Positions 39,536-47,563 of a stretch of DNA of 64,000 bases are shown one piece after another. The number at the start of each line of letters is the position of its first letter. The first letter of the stretch is position 1. The position numbers and the translations under genes were made by a program. The notes under the pieces are model-generated. The model was given only the letters and a program-made list of their open reading frames with translations. It was not told the DNA's origin and made no database searches. The stretch covers positions 1,364,001-1,428,000 of the forward strand of contig NZ_JASF01000005.1 in the NCBI RefSeq assembly GCF_000622405.1, in the 5' to 3' direction. This DNA comes from Sulfitobacter donghicola DSW-25 = KCTC 12864 = JCM 14565 (GTDB lineage: Bacteria > Pseudomonadota > Alphaproteobacteria > Rhodobacterales > Rhodobacteraceae).

Positions 39536-39808
39536 ATGCTTGTTTGTTTGATGGCCAAAGACAAAGCCGGTGCGCTAAACGTGCGGATGGAAAACCGCCC
39601 TGCCCATGTAGAGTACCTCAAAAGCACCGATCACGTACATCTTGCCGGTCCGTTGGTGGATGCCGAGGGTGGCATGTGCGGTTCGATGATCGTTCTGGAT
39701 GTGCCAGACATGGCGGCCGCAGAAAACTGGGCCGAAAACGACCCCTACGCAAAAGCAGGCCTTTTCCAAAGCGTCGAGCTAACCGAGTGGAAAAAGGTGA
39801 TCGGCTGA
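39536..39808 (+). CDS. YciI-like protein
   Basis: 90 residues with the YciI/ferredoxin-like pattern: an initial strand MLVCLMAKDKAGALNVR, the conserved RPAHVEYLK, a glycine-bearing loop HLAGPLVDAEGGMCGSM and the closing DPYAKAGLFQSVELTEWKKV. YciI proteins have a putative active-site His-Asp pair; histidine is in RPAHVEYL and aspartate in END. Function is not established. AAAGGA precedes the ATG. It is coupled to gpsA upstream and to the EVE gene downstream by the overlap TGATG. Confidence 0.88.
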   Translation: MLVCLMAKDKAGALNVRMENRPAHVEYLKSTDHVHLAGPLVDAEGGMCGSMIVLDVPDMAAAENWAENDPYAKAGLFQSVELTEWKKVIG

Positions 39809-40227
39809 TGGCATTCTGGCTGTTCAAATCCGAACCCTCAACCTGGAGCTGGGACGACCAAGTCGCCAAAGGGGACGTTGGCGAGGAATGGGACGGCGTG
39901 CGAAACTATCAGGCACGCAACTTTATGCGTGACATGGCGGTGGGTGATTTGGGTTTCTTTTATCACTCCCAAAAGGAAAAATCGGTTGTGGGCATTGTAG
40001 AGGTGTGCGCCGCCGCCCACCCCGACAGCACAACCGACGATGAACGTTGGGAATGTGTGGATATCAAAGCGGTACGCCCTTTTACGCAGCCCGTCACACT
40101 CGAAATGATCAAAGCAGAAGAGCGCCTTGCCGACATGGCGCTGGTGCGCAGCTCTCGCCTGTCGGTCCAGCCCGTCACGCAGGATGAATGGAACCTCGTG
40201 TGCGACATGGGAAAAACCAAACCGTAG
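39808..40227 (+). CDS. EVE domain protein
   Basis: 139 residues, starting MAFWLFKSEPSTWSWDDQ, the EVE N-terminus, then EWDGVRNYQARNFMRDM and GDLGFFYHSQKEKSVVGIVE, typical of the family. EVE is a PUA-like fold proposed to recognise modified bases in DNA or RNA, such as 5-methylcytosine derivatives. The ATG overlaps the YciI-like gene stop by one base. It is the housekeeping stand-alone type seen widely in proteobacteria, without a fused nuclease, so a defence role is not indicated. Confidence 0.9.
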   Translation: MAFWLFKSEPSTWSWDDQVAKGDVGEEWDGVRNYQARNFMRDMAVGDLGFFYHSQKEKSVVGIVEVCAAAHPDSTTDDERWECVDIKAVRPFTQPVTLEMIKAEERLADMALVRSSRLSVQPVTQDEWNLVCDMGKTKP

Positions 40228-40282
40228 ATTTTTACGGCACTTTCCCGCAAACTGCTCTCTCAAATTTTTGGGAGTAGGACAC

Positions 40283-40675
40283 ATGGGTTTTTTAGCAGTC
40301 ATTATTGCCGCTGTCGCAGGATTTGCTGTGGGTGCCGCATGGTACATGGCGCTTGCCGAACAATGGATGGCAGCCGCCAATATTAAAAAGGGTGCCGATG
40401 GACGCCCCGAGGGAGATTCCCCAGCCCCCTATATCATGGCGGGTTTTGCCATGCTTTTGGTTGCGGGCATGATGCGGCACATGTTTGCCCTGTCTGGAAT
40501 TGATACCGTTGGAAAAGGTCTGGTGACAGGTCTGGGGGTTGGCCTGTTTTTCATTAGCCCATGGATCATGATCAACAACGCCTATGGCGGACGACCCTTT
40601 CAGCTGACACTGATTGACGGTGGATACGCAGTGATCGGCTGTAGCGTTATGGGCCTGGTGCTTTCACTATTTTGA
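40283..40675 (+). CDS. DUF1761 family membrane protein
   Basis: 130 residues with four hydrophobic segments: about 2-22, 50-70, 82-102 and 110-129. The N-terminal WYMALAEQWMAA resembles the DUF1761 motif (aromatic-rich with W near residue 20, followed by a loop). It should lie in the inner membrane. No biochemical role is known to me. The start ATG at 40283 follows GGGAGTAGGAC at a sensible spacing. It is the last gene before a bidirectional terminator. Confidence 0.75.
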   Translation: MGFLAVIIAAVAGFAVGAAWYMALAEQWMAAANIKKGADGRPEGDSPAPYIMAGFAMLLVAGMMRHMFALSGIDTVGKGLVTGLGVGLFFISPWIMINNAYGGRPFQLTLIDGGYAVIGCSVMGLVLSLF

Positions 40676-40693
40676 AAGACCTGCCTACCCAAG

Positions 40694-40731
40694 AAAAAAA
40701 GGGCTCTGGCACGTTGCCAGAACCCTTTCTC
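40694..40731. terminator. Bidirectional intrinsic terminator
   Basis: GGGCTCTGGC (40701-40710) pairs with GCCAGAACCC (40716-40725), one mismatch. TTTCT follows on the plus strand and seven T residues on the minus strand. Confidence 0.85.
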
Positions 40732-40859
40732 ACCCCGTGTGCTCCCAATTCCCACACACGTATTCGAAATCTGTTCTGGCCGTACTGGCCGATAAATCAT
40801 TACTATCTCAGCATCTCAATTATCGCAAGAAATCAATATGTTGGATTCGTTTCAAATGC

Positions 40860-40889
40860 GAAACGCCTGCTATTGCTAGCAGGCGTTTC
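40860..40889 (-). terminator. Long perfect hairpin after the DUF2853 gene
   Basis: A 13-pair perfect stem (40860-40872 with 40877-40889) closes a 4-base loop, 23 bases past the stop at 40913. The minus-strand tail is only modestly T-rich, so termination efficiency is uncertain. Confidence 0.65.
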
Positions 40890-40912
40890 ATCAAACCAGT
40901 TCACTTGGAAAC

Positions 40913-41254
40913 TTAGCCGTAAATGGATTCTTTTCCAAAGTGCTTTGTCAGCATGTAATAGACAACGGCGCGATATTTGTTGCGCTCGGATTTGCCGTAT
41001 ACTTCGATAACCTTGTTGATCGCTTCCATCAGGTTTGGACCATCGGGCAGGCCCAGCTTTTTGATAAGGAAGTTGTTCTTAACTGTTTCCAGTTCGGATT
41101 CTTGGCTACCAGCTACTGTGGACGCATCAGCGTTATAGATCGACGGACCACAACCGATGGTCACTTTGGTCAGCAGGTCCATATCTGGCTCCATGCCGCA
41201 TTTGTTTTTCAAATCGTCCGCGTATTTCGCGATCCACTCATCCCGCTTGCCCAT
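40913..41254 (-). CDS. DUF2853 family protein
   Basis: 113 residues from the ATG at 41254 (MGKRDEWIAKYADDLKNKCG), where GGGAG lies eight bases upstream; ATGs 15 and 33 bases earlier lack that spacing. The sequence matches the DUF2853 pattern: an initial helix with KYADDLKNK, then LLTKVTIGCGPSIYNADAS, LETVKNNFLIKKLGL and a C-terminal KYRAVVYYMLTKHF. It is a small helical cytoplasmic protein with no assigned function. It stands alone between a terminator and the extensin-like gene. Confidence 0.8.
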   Translation of the reverse strand: MGKRDEWIAKYADDLKNKCGMEPDMDLLTKVTIGCGPSIYNADASTVAGSQESELETVKNNFLIKKLGLPDGPNLMEAINKVIEVYGKSERNKYRAVVYYMLTKHFGKESIYG

Positions 41255-41367
41255 TCGGTAGTCTCCCATTTTGGACGGTAATAGCACTTTTTGCTAACCT
41301 TCGGTGAAACCCTAGTCCGAAAATACCACTCCATGAAAGGAAATTTTGCAGGCGCTTTTCCCCATGG

Positions 41368-42108
41368 CTATCGGCAGAGGCCAAAACCCGTGTGTTGAAG
41401 GTGAAAATGATCCGCATGAAGCCTGTTATAATTTGGCCCTAACGTTAGTCGAAACCACGTACAGGCAGTGGCGTTTGCCTCCCTTAGAAACGCCGCCTTT
41501 TTCAACTCGCCGTTCCAATCCTTGAGCAGACTTAGCCTTGTGCCATCCTCTAGAACAAAACCACTAATATCGATCGAGTCTGCGGTGGCATGGCTGCTCA
41601 TCCGTCCGGTACTGCCGGATGAGGTCCGCATCTCGCGGCAGGAATAGCTGGAAAAATGGGTGATCTCTGACAAGCCTTGCCCGAATATTTCTGCCGCTAA
41701 AGGTTCTAGGCTATGGTGGCTCCACATGGCCAATCGCAAGGCGGTTTGGCAGCGCGTGTTCACTGGCTTTAGCCGCGCTTCGCCAGCCTCTGACAATGAC
41801 ACCTGAGGCGAAATTCCACAGCGATCATTTTCAACATAATCAGGTTTTATTTTCGCCACTGCACCCGTCTGCAATGCGGCAAGGCACATGGTATCATCCG
41901 CCAAGGCCCGTTGTAATTTCCAGTTGGTAATGCTGGTCATCGGATCCTTTACATCCAAGGGCCGCATCGGGTTCCAAGCCGAAGAAAGCGGCGTATCAGG
42001 GTGCACCATTGCTTGCCAAACGCCCAGCGCCATGCCGCCAAAGATAAAACAAAAAAGCGCCGCCCAGTGGATGGCTGGACGGCGCTTATATGGATGTGGA
42101 TCGCTCAC
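41368..42108 (-). CDS. Extensin-like C-terminal domain protein
   Basis: 246 residues with one N-terminal membrane anchor (WAALFCFIFGGMALGVWQ, about 15-32) and a periplasmic domain. Features are cysteines in pairs (MCLAAL, DRCGIS, NTRCQTA, YSCREM, GLCR), the block SSHATADSIDISGFVL, and the ending LHADHFHLQHTGFG. This is the D-Ala-D-Ala metallopeptidase-like fold of the bacterial extensin family: His and Asp in the SSHATADSIDI block and His in DHFH fit metal ligands. A peptidoglycan peptidase role is an inference. It is transcribed just after ahcY, 14 bases away. Confidence 0.8.
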   Translation of the reverse strand: MSDPHPYKRRPAIHWAALFCFIFGGMALGVWQAMVHPDTPLSSAWNPMRPLDVKDPMTSITNWKLQRALADDTMCLAALQTGAVAKIKPDYVENDRCGISPQVSLSEAGEARLKPVNTRCQTALRLAMWSHHSLEPLAAEIFGQGLSEITHFSSYSCREMRTSSGSTGRMSSHATADSIDISGFVLEDGTRLSLLKDWNGELKKAAFLREANATACTWFRLTLGPNYNRLHADHFHLQHTGFGLCR

Positions 42109-42122
42109 CTGAGGCGCCGCAT

Positions 42123-43514
42123 TTAGTAGCGGTAGTGCTCAGGTTTGAACGGGCCTTCTGGCGTGACGCCGATATAGGCGGCCTGTTCAGCGTTCAACGT
42201 CGAAAGCTTCACGCCGATCCGGTCCAGATGCAGGCGCGCGACTTTTTCGTCCAGATGTTTCGGCAGAATGTAGACTTCGTTTTTGTAATGCTCACCACGG
42301 GTCCAAAGTTCAATCTGGGCCAGAACTTGGTTCGTGAAGGAGGCAGACATCACAAAGGACGGGTGGCCCGTTGCGTTACCAAGGTTCAGCAGGCGCCCTT
42401 CAGACAGAAGGATCAGACGGCTACCCGAAGGCATCTCGATCATATCGACCTGTTCTTTGATGTTCGTCCATTTGTGGTTTTTCAGCGCGGCAACCTGAAT
42501 TTCGTTGTCAAAGTGGCCGATGTTACCAACAATCGCCATATCTTTCATTTCACGCATGTGTTCGATACGAATGACGTCTTTGTTGCCAGTGGTGGTGATG
42601 AAAATATCGGCCGAGCTGACCACGTCTTCCATCAGCACAACTTCGAACCCGTCCATCGCGGCCTGCAAGGCGCAGATCGGATCTACTTCGGTGACTTTCA
42701 CACGTGCACCCGCCCCCTGAAGGGAGGCGGCACAGCCTTTGCCAACATCGCCGTAGCCCAAAACAACCGCAACTTTACCGGCCATCATCGTGTCAGTGGC
42801 GCGGCGGATGCCATCCACAAGGGATTCCTTGCAGCCGTATTTATTGTCGAACTTCGACTTCGTCACACTGTCGTTCACGTTGATTGCTGGGAAAGGCAGC
42901 TGATCGTTTTTGAACAGATCATAGAGACGGTGCACGCCTGTGGTTGTCTCCTCAGAGACACCAACGATTTGTTCACGCATTTTGGTGAACCAACCAGGAG
43001 ATGCGGCCAGACGTTTCTTGATCTGCGCGAATACGGCGACTTCTTCTTCCGAGGTAGGGACCTCGATCAGGTCTGTTTCGCCATTTTCAACACGGGCACC
43101 CATCAGGATATAGAGGGTCGCATCGCCGCCATCGTCCAAGATCAGGTTTGGGCCTTCGGGGAACATGAAGGATTTATCCAAATAGTCCCAATGTTCTTCC
43201 AAAGACTGGCCTTTGATTGCAAAAACAGGCGTGCCGCCCGCCGCAATCGCCGCCGCAGCGTGGTCTTGTGTGGAAAAGATATTGCACGAGGCCCAGCGCA
43301 CATCCGCGCCCAACGCCACCAGCGTTTCAATCAGAACCGCCGTTTGGATGGTCATGTGCAAGGACCCCACGATGCGCGCACCGCTCAAGGGTTTGCTTTC
43401 GCCGTATTCGGCGCGCAGGGACATCAGACCCGGCATTTCGGTTTCGGCAATATCCAGCTCTTTGCGGCCAAATTCCGCAAGGGCGATGTCTTTTACGATA
43501 TAGTCATTGGCCAT
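42123..43514 (-). CDS. ahcY: Adenosylhomocysteinase
   Basis: 463 residues from the ATG at 43514 ([20 protein letters not shown]) with GGAGCGCC upstream. It reversibly cleaves S-adenosylhomocysteine to adenosine and homocysteine and so relieves methyltransferase inhibition. NAD-binding signature: [20 protein letters not shown]; other motifs are [33 protein letters not shown] and the C-terminal KPEHYRY. In Rhodobacter the ahcY gene is also close to the regA locus. A further 61 codons of open frame upstream are leader, not protein. The extensin-like gene follows. Confidence 0.95.
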   Translation of the reverse strand: MANDYIVKDIALAEFGRKELDIAETEMPGLMSLRAEYGESKPLSGARIVGSLHMTIQTAVLIETLVALGADVRWASCNIFSTQDHAAAAIAAGGTPVFAIKGQSLEEHWDYLDKSFMFPEGPNLILDDGGDATLYILMGARVENGETDLIEVPTSEEEVAVFAQIKKRLAASPGWFTKMREQIVGVSEETTTGVHRLYDLFKNDQLPFPAINVNDSVTKSKFDNKYGCKESLVDGIRRATDTMMAGKVAVVLGYGDVGKGCAASLQGAGARVKVTEVDPICALQAAMDGFEVVLMEDVVSSADIFITTTGNKDVIRIEHMREMKDMAIVGNIGHFDNEIQVAALKNHKWTNIKEQVDMIEMPSGSRLILLSEGRLLNLGNATGHPSFVMSASFTNQVLAQIELWTRGEHYKNEVYILPKHLDEKVARLHLDRIGVKLSTLNAEQAAYIGVTPEGPFKPEHYRY

Positions 43515-43539
43515 GCGTGGCGCTCCTTCATATCCAGTT

Positions 43540-43619
43540 GCGATGCGCATAACATCGCGCAAGCTGTTCCGCAATCTACGCCGCCATACGGCGGGCATCA
43601 CAGTCGCGTTGAATTCAAC
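43540..43619 (-). promoter_or_regulatory. ahcY leader with two hairpins and a palindrome
   Basis: Upstream of ahcY on its own strand lie GTTGAATTCAAC (43608-43619, a perfect 12-base palindrome), a hairpin CCGCC/GGCGG (43581-43585 with 43590-43594) and a hairpin GCGATG/CATCGC (43540-43545 with 43553-43558). The palindrome could be an operator and the hairpins a leader. I see no convincing match to the known S-adenosylhomocysteine riboswitch. Confidence 0.4.
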
Positions 43620-43685
43620 CGTGACATGCAGCCGCGCGGTGTTTATCCAAATCCTATCAACCACCCAAAACCAAGGATGCTTCAT

Positions 43686-44282
43686 ATGGCCCAACAACCC
43701 CGCGCATGGCAGCGCATGTTATCGGGTAGACGGCTGGACCTGCTGGATCCCACACCCGTGGACATTGAAATCGAAGACATCGCCCATGGGCTGGCTTTTG
43801 TTGCGCGCTGGAATGGCCAAACGAAAGGTGACTTTGCCTATTCGGTTGCCGAACATTCGCTGCTGGTTGAAACGATTTTTGGCCGCATTGCGCCTAACGC
43901 ACCAACCAAATGGCGGCTGGCCGCGTTGCTGCATGATGCGCCTGAATATGTCATTGGGGATATGATTTCGCCGGTGAAAGCCGCGGTTGGTCCGGGGTAT
44001 GGCGTTTTGGACGAACGGCTCGAGGCGGCAGTGCATATTCGGTTTGGCCTGCCTGCAAAGGTACCTCCGTCGATCAAAAAGCAAATCAAAAAGGCCGACC
44101 GCGTCAGCGCATGGATGGAAGCCGTGCAAATTGCCGGATTTGAAGTATCCGAAGCAGATCGGATTTTCGGCAAACCCGATCCTACCCTGAAAGAAGGGTT
44201 AAAGATCGCCTTGCGCCCTCCTGTTGAGGTTCGCGCCGATTTCACCAAACGCCACGCTGAACTATTGGAACAAATGCCATGA
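43686..44282 (+). CDS. HD-domain phosphohydrolase (YfbR-like)
   Basis: 198 residues from the ATG at 43686, nine bases after AAGGA. The HD metal motif is visible: a histidine in [24 protein letters not shown] with the His-Asp pair and the following acidic residues, and [12 protein letters not shown] with the last aspartate. This order is that of the YfbR/YedJ group of 5'-nucleotidases that act on deoxynucleoside monophosphates. Substrate is not certain. A GNAT gene overlaps its stop by four bases. It is divergent from ahcY. The same open frame runs far upstream antisense to ahcY, which is an artefact. Confidence 0.85.
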   Translation: MAQQPRAWQRMLSGRRLDLLDPTPVDIEIEDIAHGLAFVARWNGQTKGDFAYSVAEHSLLVETIFGRIAPNAPTKWRLAALLHDAPEYVIGDMISPVKAAVGPGYGVLDERLEAAVHIRFGLPAKVPPSIKKQIKKADRVSAWMEAVQIAGFEVSEADRIFGKPDPTLKEGLKIALRPPVEVRADFTKRHAELLEQMP

Positions 44283-44764
44283 TTACCGTTCGAAAGGCCA
44301 TGCGCCTTGATACTAATTCGATGGCAGATCTGTTGAATGAGATTATCAAAATTGGTGGCACGACTGCCATTGTTCGCCCTGTGACAGGCGACGACATTGC
44401 CGAATGGATGACATTTTCGCCCGAACTATCCGCGTGGCATGTCGCCCTAGATGACAACGAAAAGGTTGTCGGCTTTCAGTGGTTTGTACCCAGCGAACAA
44501 TTGCCCCCCGAAGCAGCCGAGATCGCGACATTTGTTCAGGTGGGTCAGACAGGGCTGGGGATCGGATCGGCCCTGTTTACAGCAACGGCAAAGGCCGCAG
44601 AGGAAATCGGATACGTCTGGATCCGCGCCAATATCCGCGCAGATAACGAAGGTGGCCTGACCTATTACCAAAGCCGCGGGTTCCGCGATTACGGCATCAT
44701 CGAAAACTATGAACTGGCCGACGGCACGTTGGTCACGAAACGGCTAAAACGCTATGATATTTAG
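44279..44764 (+). CDS. GNAT family N-acetyltransferase
   Basis: 161 residues, [20 protein letters not shown] at the start. The acetyl-CoA loop is VGQTGLGIGSALF near residues 91-103, and the closing motif is LTYYQSRGFRDYGI near 135-148. It resembles small-molecule acetyltransferases (phosphinothricin/L-amino-acid type). The acceptor is unknown. It is coupled to the HD gene by ATGA, and its tail overlaps the end of regA on the other strand by four bases. Confidence 0.85.
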   Translation: MITVRKAMRLDTNSMADLLNEIIKIGGTTAIVRPVTGDDIAEWMTFSPELSAWHVALDDNEKVVGFQWFVPSEQLPPEAAEIATFVQVGQTGLGIGSALFTATAKAAEEIGYVWIRANIRADNEGGLTYYQSRGFRDYGIIENYELADGTLVTKRLKRYDI

Positions 44765-45315
44765 CGGGGGCTGCGTTTGGCCAAAATACGCTGCAACGTC
44801 CGGCGGTGCATGTTCAATCGGCGCGCCGTTTCAGAGACGTTGCGATCACACAATTCATAAACGCGCTGAATATGCTCCCAACGCACGCGATCCGCGCTCA
44901 TCGGGTTTTCTGGCGGCGGCGGCAGTTCTTCGCCCTTTGCAAGCAGGGCGTTTGTGATGTCAGTCGCATCCGCTGGCTTGGATAGGTAATCGATTGCCCC
45001 GATTTTCACGGCTGCAACGGCTGTCGCAATGGCACCATACCCCGTGAGAACGACCACTTTGGTGTCGGGGCGTTTTTCACGCAAAACTTCGACAACATCC
45101 AAACCATTACCATCTTCAAGACGCAGGTCACAAACGGCATAAGCAGGTGGCCGCGCGGTCGCGATTGCCTTGCCTGCCGCAACGGATTCAGCTGTTTCAA
45201 CTTCAAAGCCGCGCTTTTCCATTGCCTTGGCCAAACGCCGTAGAAACGGCTCATCATCGTCCATTAGCAATAAGGTTTTATCCGGTCCGAGGTCGATCAG
45301 TTGTTCTTGTGACAT
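44761..45315 (-). CDS. regA: Redox response regulator RegA/PrrA/ActR
   Basis: 184 residues, equal to Rhodobacter RegA. The receiver domain has the acidic pocket LLMDDDEPF (Asp19-Asp21), the phosphorylated Asp63 in CDLRLEDGNGLDV, Thr in VLTGYG and Lys113 in YLSKPADATD. A proline-rich linker (LPPPPENP) follows and a Fis-type helix-turn-helix closes the protein: NVSETARRLNMHRRTLQRIL. RegA activates respiration, photosynthesis, nitrogen and carbon fixation genes under reducing conditions. It follows senC on the same strand by 65 bases; the kinase regB is divergent from senC. Confidence 0.95.
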   Translation of the reverse strand: MSQEQLIDLGPDKTLLLMDDDEPFLRRLAKAMEKRGFEVETAESVAAGKAIATARPPAYAVCDLRLEDGNGLDVVEVLREKRPDTKVVVLTGYGAIATAVAAVKIGAIDYLSKPADATDITNALLAKGEELPPPPENPMSADRVRWEHIQRVYELCDRNVSETARRLNMHRRTLQRILAKRSPR

Positions 45316-45380
45316 GGAGGGGCCTTATTCTAATCATGCGCTACATTTTGACACAGGATATGGCGTCACGGTGGGTGTCG

Positions 45381-45989
45381 TCAAATGCGATCGACAAAAC
45401 AGCCGATCTTATCCGCCAGTTGCTCTGGCGTCAGCTCGCGGCGGAAGAACTCAACAAACCCGTGTTCGGGTGTTACCAGATAGCTGAAAGTCGAGTGATC
45501 AACGATGTATTCACCGTCTTCAGGCGGGTGCGCTTTGTAATAGGTGCGGTAGGCTTTGCTCGCGGCGGCAACTTGTTCGTCACTGCCTGTCAGGCCAATC
45601 ATACGAGGATGCATCGCCTCTGCAAAATCCCCCACGCTTTCGGGGTCATCGCGCGCAGGGTCGATTGTGATGAACACTGGCGTCACCATCTGGCCACGCT
45701 CTTCGAGAATTTCTATCGCAGATGCGTTGCGGTCCACGTCCAGCGGGCAAACATCAGGGCAAAAAGTATAACCGAAATAAATCAATGTCGGTTCGGTAAT
45801 CACTTCTTCACTGGTAACTGTATCACCATTTTTGTTCACCAACGTAAAAGGCCCGCCCAGATCACCCGCTACGGCGCTGGCACCACATGCCGCAAACTGG
45901 TCATCACCATCACCGCGCGAGAAAAACACCATCGCTAACAGGCTAACGGCGGCGACAATTACTGCTACAATTGCGGCGATGCGGTTCAT
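45381..45989 (-). CDS. senC: SCO1/SenC/PrrC copper chaperone
   Basis: 202 residues. An N-terminal membrane anchor (IAAIVAVIVAAVSLLAMVFF) precedes a periplasmic thioredoxin-like domain with the copper ligands FCPDVCP (Cys77, Cys81) and His165 in VDHSTFSYL. It delivers copper to cytochrome c oxidase and also influences the RegB/RegA signal in Rhodobacter. Placement between regB and regA is the classical regB-senC-regA locus. The start ATG at 45989 is preceded by AAAAGGAGAAT. Confidence 0.95.
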   Translation of the reverse strand: MNRIAAIVAVIVAAVSLLAMVFFSRGDGDDQFAACGASAVAGDLGGPFTLVNKNGDTVTSEEVITEPTLIYFGYTFCPDVCPLDVDRNASAIEILEERGQMVTPVFITIDPARDDPESVGDFAEAMHPRMIGLTGSDEQVAAASKAYRTYYKAHPPEDGEYIVDHSTFSYLVTPEHGFVEFFRRELTPEQLADKIGCFVDRI

Positions 45990-46002
45990 TCATTCTCCTT
46001 TT

Positions 46003-46020
46003 GTGCGCCAAAACGCGCAC
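46003..46020. promoter_or_regulatory. Inverted repeat GTGCGC-N6-GCGCAC in the senC-regB divergent promoter
   Basis: A perfect symmetrical site between divergent senC and regB, in a 103-base region. RegA/PrrA recognises loosely conserved GCG-rich half sites with variable spacing, so autoregulation is plausible. No FNR-type TTGAT-N4-ATCAA site is seen. Confidence 0.45.
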
Positions 46021-46092
46021 CTTGCTGGTAACTTGCGACAGACCTACGCTAGGGCGCATACAATGCAAGTCACATTTCAGTGGAGCGCTTAG

Positions 46093-47484
46093 ATGCCGCA
46101 GTCAACAATCCGCCCCTTGGGTGAGCGAAAAAGAGCCAACTGGGTTCGCTTGCGTACGATGATTTTGTTGCGCTGGGTTGCGATCATTGGGCAGCTCGTT
46201 GCGGTTTATGTTGCCCCGAACCTGTTCGGACTAAAGCTAGAGCTTGGGTGGTGCTATTTTGCGATTGGCGTGTCCGTCATTGGAAACCTCGTTGCCACGT
46301 TCCTGTTTCCGGAAAACAAACGCCTTTCAGAACGTCAAAACCTGGCAATGATCCTGTTCGACTTCCTTCAGCTCAGCTTTCTATTGTTCCTCACTGGCGG
46401 CTTGAGCAATCCGTTTTCACTGCTCCTTCTCGGACCTGTGACGATATCGGCCACAGCCCTCAGCCTACGTTCCACTCTGTTGCTATGTGCCGTTGCGATT
46501 GTGACCGTGACGGGGTTAGCCTTTTACAACATCCCTCTGCAAACTATGTCAGGCGAGATTTTGGAATTGCCCCAACTGTTTATCTTTGGGCAATGGATTG
46601 CTTTGATTATCGCTGTAATCTTTACAACAGCTTATTCGCGGCGGGTAACGACCGAAATCCACTCCATGTCAGACGCGCTTTCTGCTACGCAGATGGCCTT
46701 GGCGCGGGAACAAAAACTGACAGACCTTGGCGGGGTGATCGCCGCTGCGGCGCATGAATTAGGCACGCCTCTGGCAACCATTAAACTGGCAAGTGGCGAA
46801 TTGGTGCAAGAGCTGGCCAGTCAACCCGATCTGCGCGAGGATGCCGAATTGATCGCCCAACAAACTGACCGCTGCCGAGACATCCTGCGCGACATGGGAC
46901 GCGCAGGAAAAGACGACCTTCATATGCGGCAAGCACCGTTGGTTACCATTGTAGAAAGCGCCGCAGAGCCGCACATTGACCGCGGGAAAGAAGTGCTGGT
47001 GAATCTAACCGGAACCGACGGCCCGACCTCTTCCCAACCCTCAATCTTACGCATGCCGGAAATCATTCATGGTCTGCGCAACCTTATCCAGAACGCCGTT
47101 GATTTTGCAAAAACAACCGTATGGGTTGAAATACGCTGGACCGAAAAGGTGATTACCGTTCGCATTCTGGATGACGGAAGAGGTTTTCCGCATCAGCTTC
47201 TTGGTCGATTAGGGGATCCGTTTATGGGGAATCGCAAACGGCGGAAAAAGAACAAAAGCCGCCCCGAATATGAGGGCATGGGCCTAGGCCTTTTCATCGC
47301 CAAAACACTGCTTGAGCGCTCGGGTGCTACCTTGCGCTTTGCGAATGGTGTCGATGAAACTGGCCATCTGGGGAAACATGTCGGGGCGGTTGTTGAGGTC
47401 CAATGGCCACGAGGGTTAATCGATGCGCATCTTGGCGAAAATTCAATTCCTGTTGGACAGAACGCGCGGTTTGACACATTTTAA
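46093..47484 (+). CDS. regB: Redox sensor histidine kinase RegB/PrrB
   Basis: 463 residues. Six predicted membrane spans occupy about 22-182. The quinone-site heptad GGLSNPF is at 102-108. The H-box has His221 in AAAAHELGTPLATIK and the redox-active cysteine is Cys261 in TDRCRDIL. The N and G boxes of the ATPase are IQNAVDFA, DDGRGFP and GMGLGLFIAKTL. These are the diagnostic features of RegB, which senses quinone redox state and phosphorylates RegA. The ATG at 46093 follows GTGGAGCGCTTAG. A multi-PAS gene follows after 79 bases. Confidence 0.95.
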   Translation: MPQSTIRPLGERKRANWVRLRTMILLRWVAIIGQLVAVYVAPNLFGLKLELGWCYFAIGVSVIGNLVATFLFPENKRLSERQNLAMILFDFLQLSFLLFLTGGLSNPFSLLLLGPVTISATALSLRSTLLLCAVAIVTVTGLAFYNIPLQTMSGEILELPQLFIFGQWIALIIAVIFTTAYSRRVTTEIHSMSDALSATQMALAREQKLTDLGGVIAAAAHELGTPLATIKLASGELVQELASQPDLREDAELIAQQTDRCRDILRDMGRAGKDDLHMRQAPLVTIVESAAEPHIDRGKEVLVNLTGTDGPTSSQPSILRMPEIIHGLRNLIQNAVDFAKTTVWVEIRWTEKVITVRILDDGRGFPHQLLGRLGDPFMGNRKRRKKNKSRPEYEGMGLGLFIAKTLLERSGATLRFANGVDETGHLGKHVGAVVEVQWPRGLIDAHLGENSIPVGQNARFDTF

Positions 47485-47497
47485 TCCTTGGGGTTTG

Positions 47498-47512
47498 TTA
47501 AAGGTATTTTAA
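47498..47512. promoter_or_regulatory. Perfect CtrA-type box TTAA-N7-TTAA
   Basis: A perfect match to the CtrA consensus lies 52 bases before the start of the PAS protein and 14 bases after the regB stop. CtrA controls motility, cell cycle and related genes in alphaproteobacteria. One isolated short-consensus match can arise by chance in AT-rich intergenic DNA. Confidence 0.5.
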
Positions 47513-47563
47513 GGAAAATTTAGCAATATTTAATACTACTCTGGCCAACCAAAGAGACCCCAA

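Noticed and set aside
39808..40227. EVE protein as part of a modification-dependent defence system
   Set aside because: The protein is stand-alone, sits in a housekeeping operon with gpsA and tsaD, and has no adjoining nuclease or methylase.
43515..43545. S-adenosylhomocysteine riboswitch upstream of ahcY
   Set aside because: GGAGCGCC near the start recalls one consensus segment, but the remaining conserved core and pseudoknot are not seen.
42090..43685. Very long open frame antisense to ahcY joined to the HD-domain gene
   Set aside because: The frame is a shadow of ahcY. The HD family N-terminus, ribosome binding site and spacing all point to the ATG at 43686.
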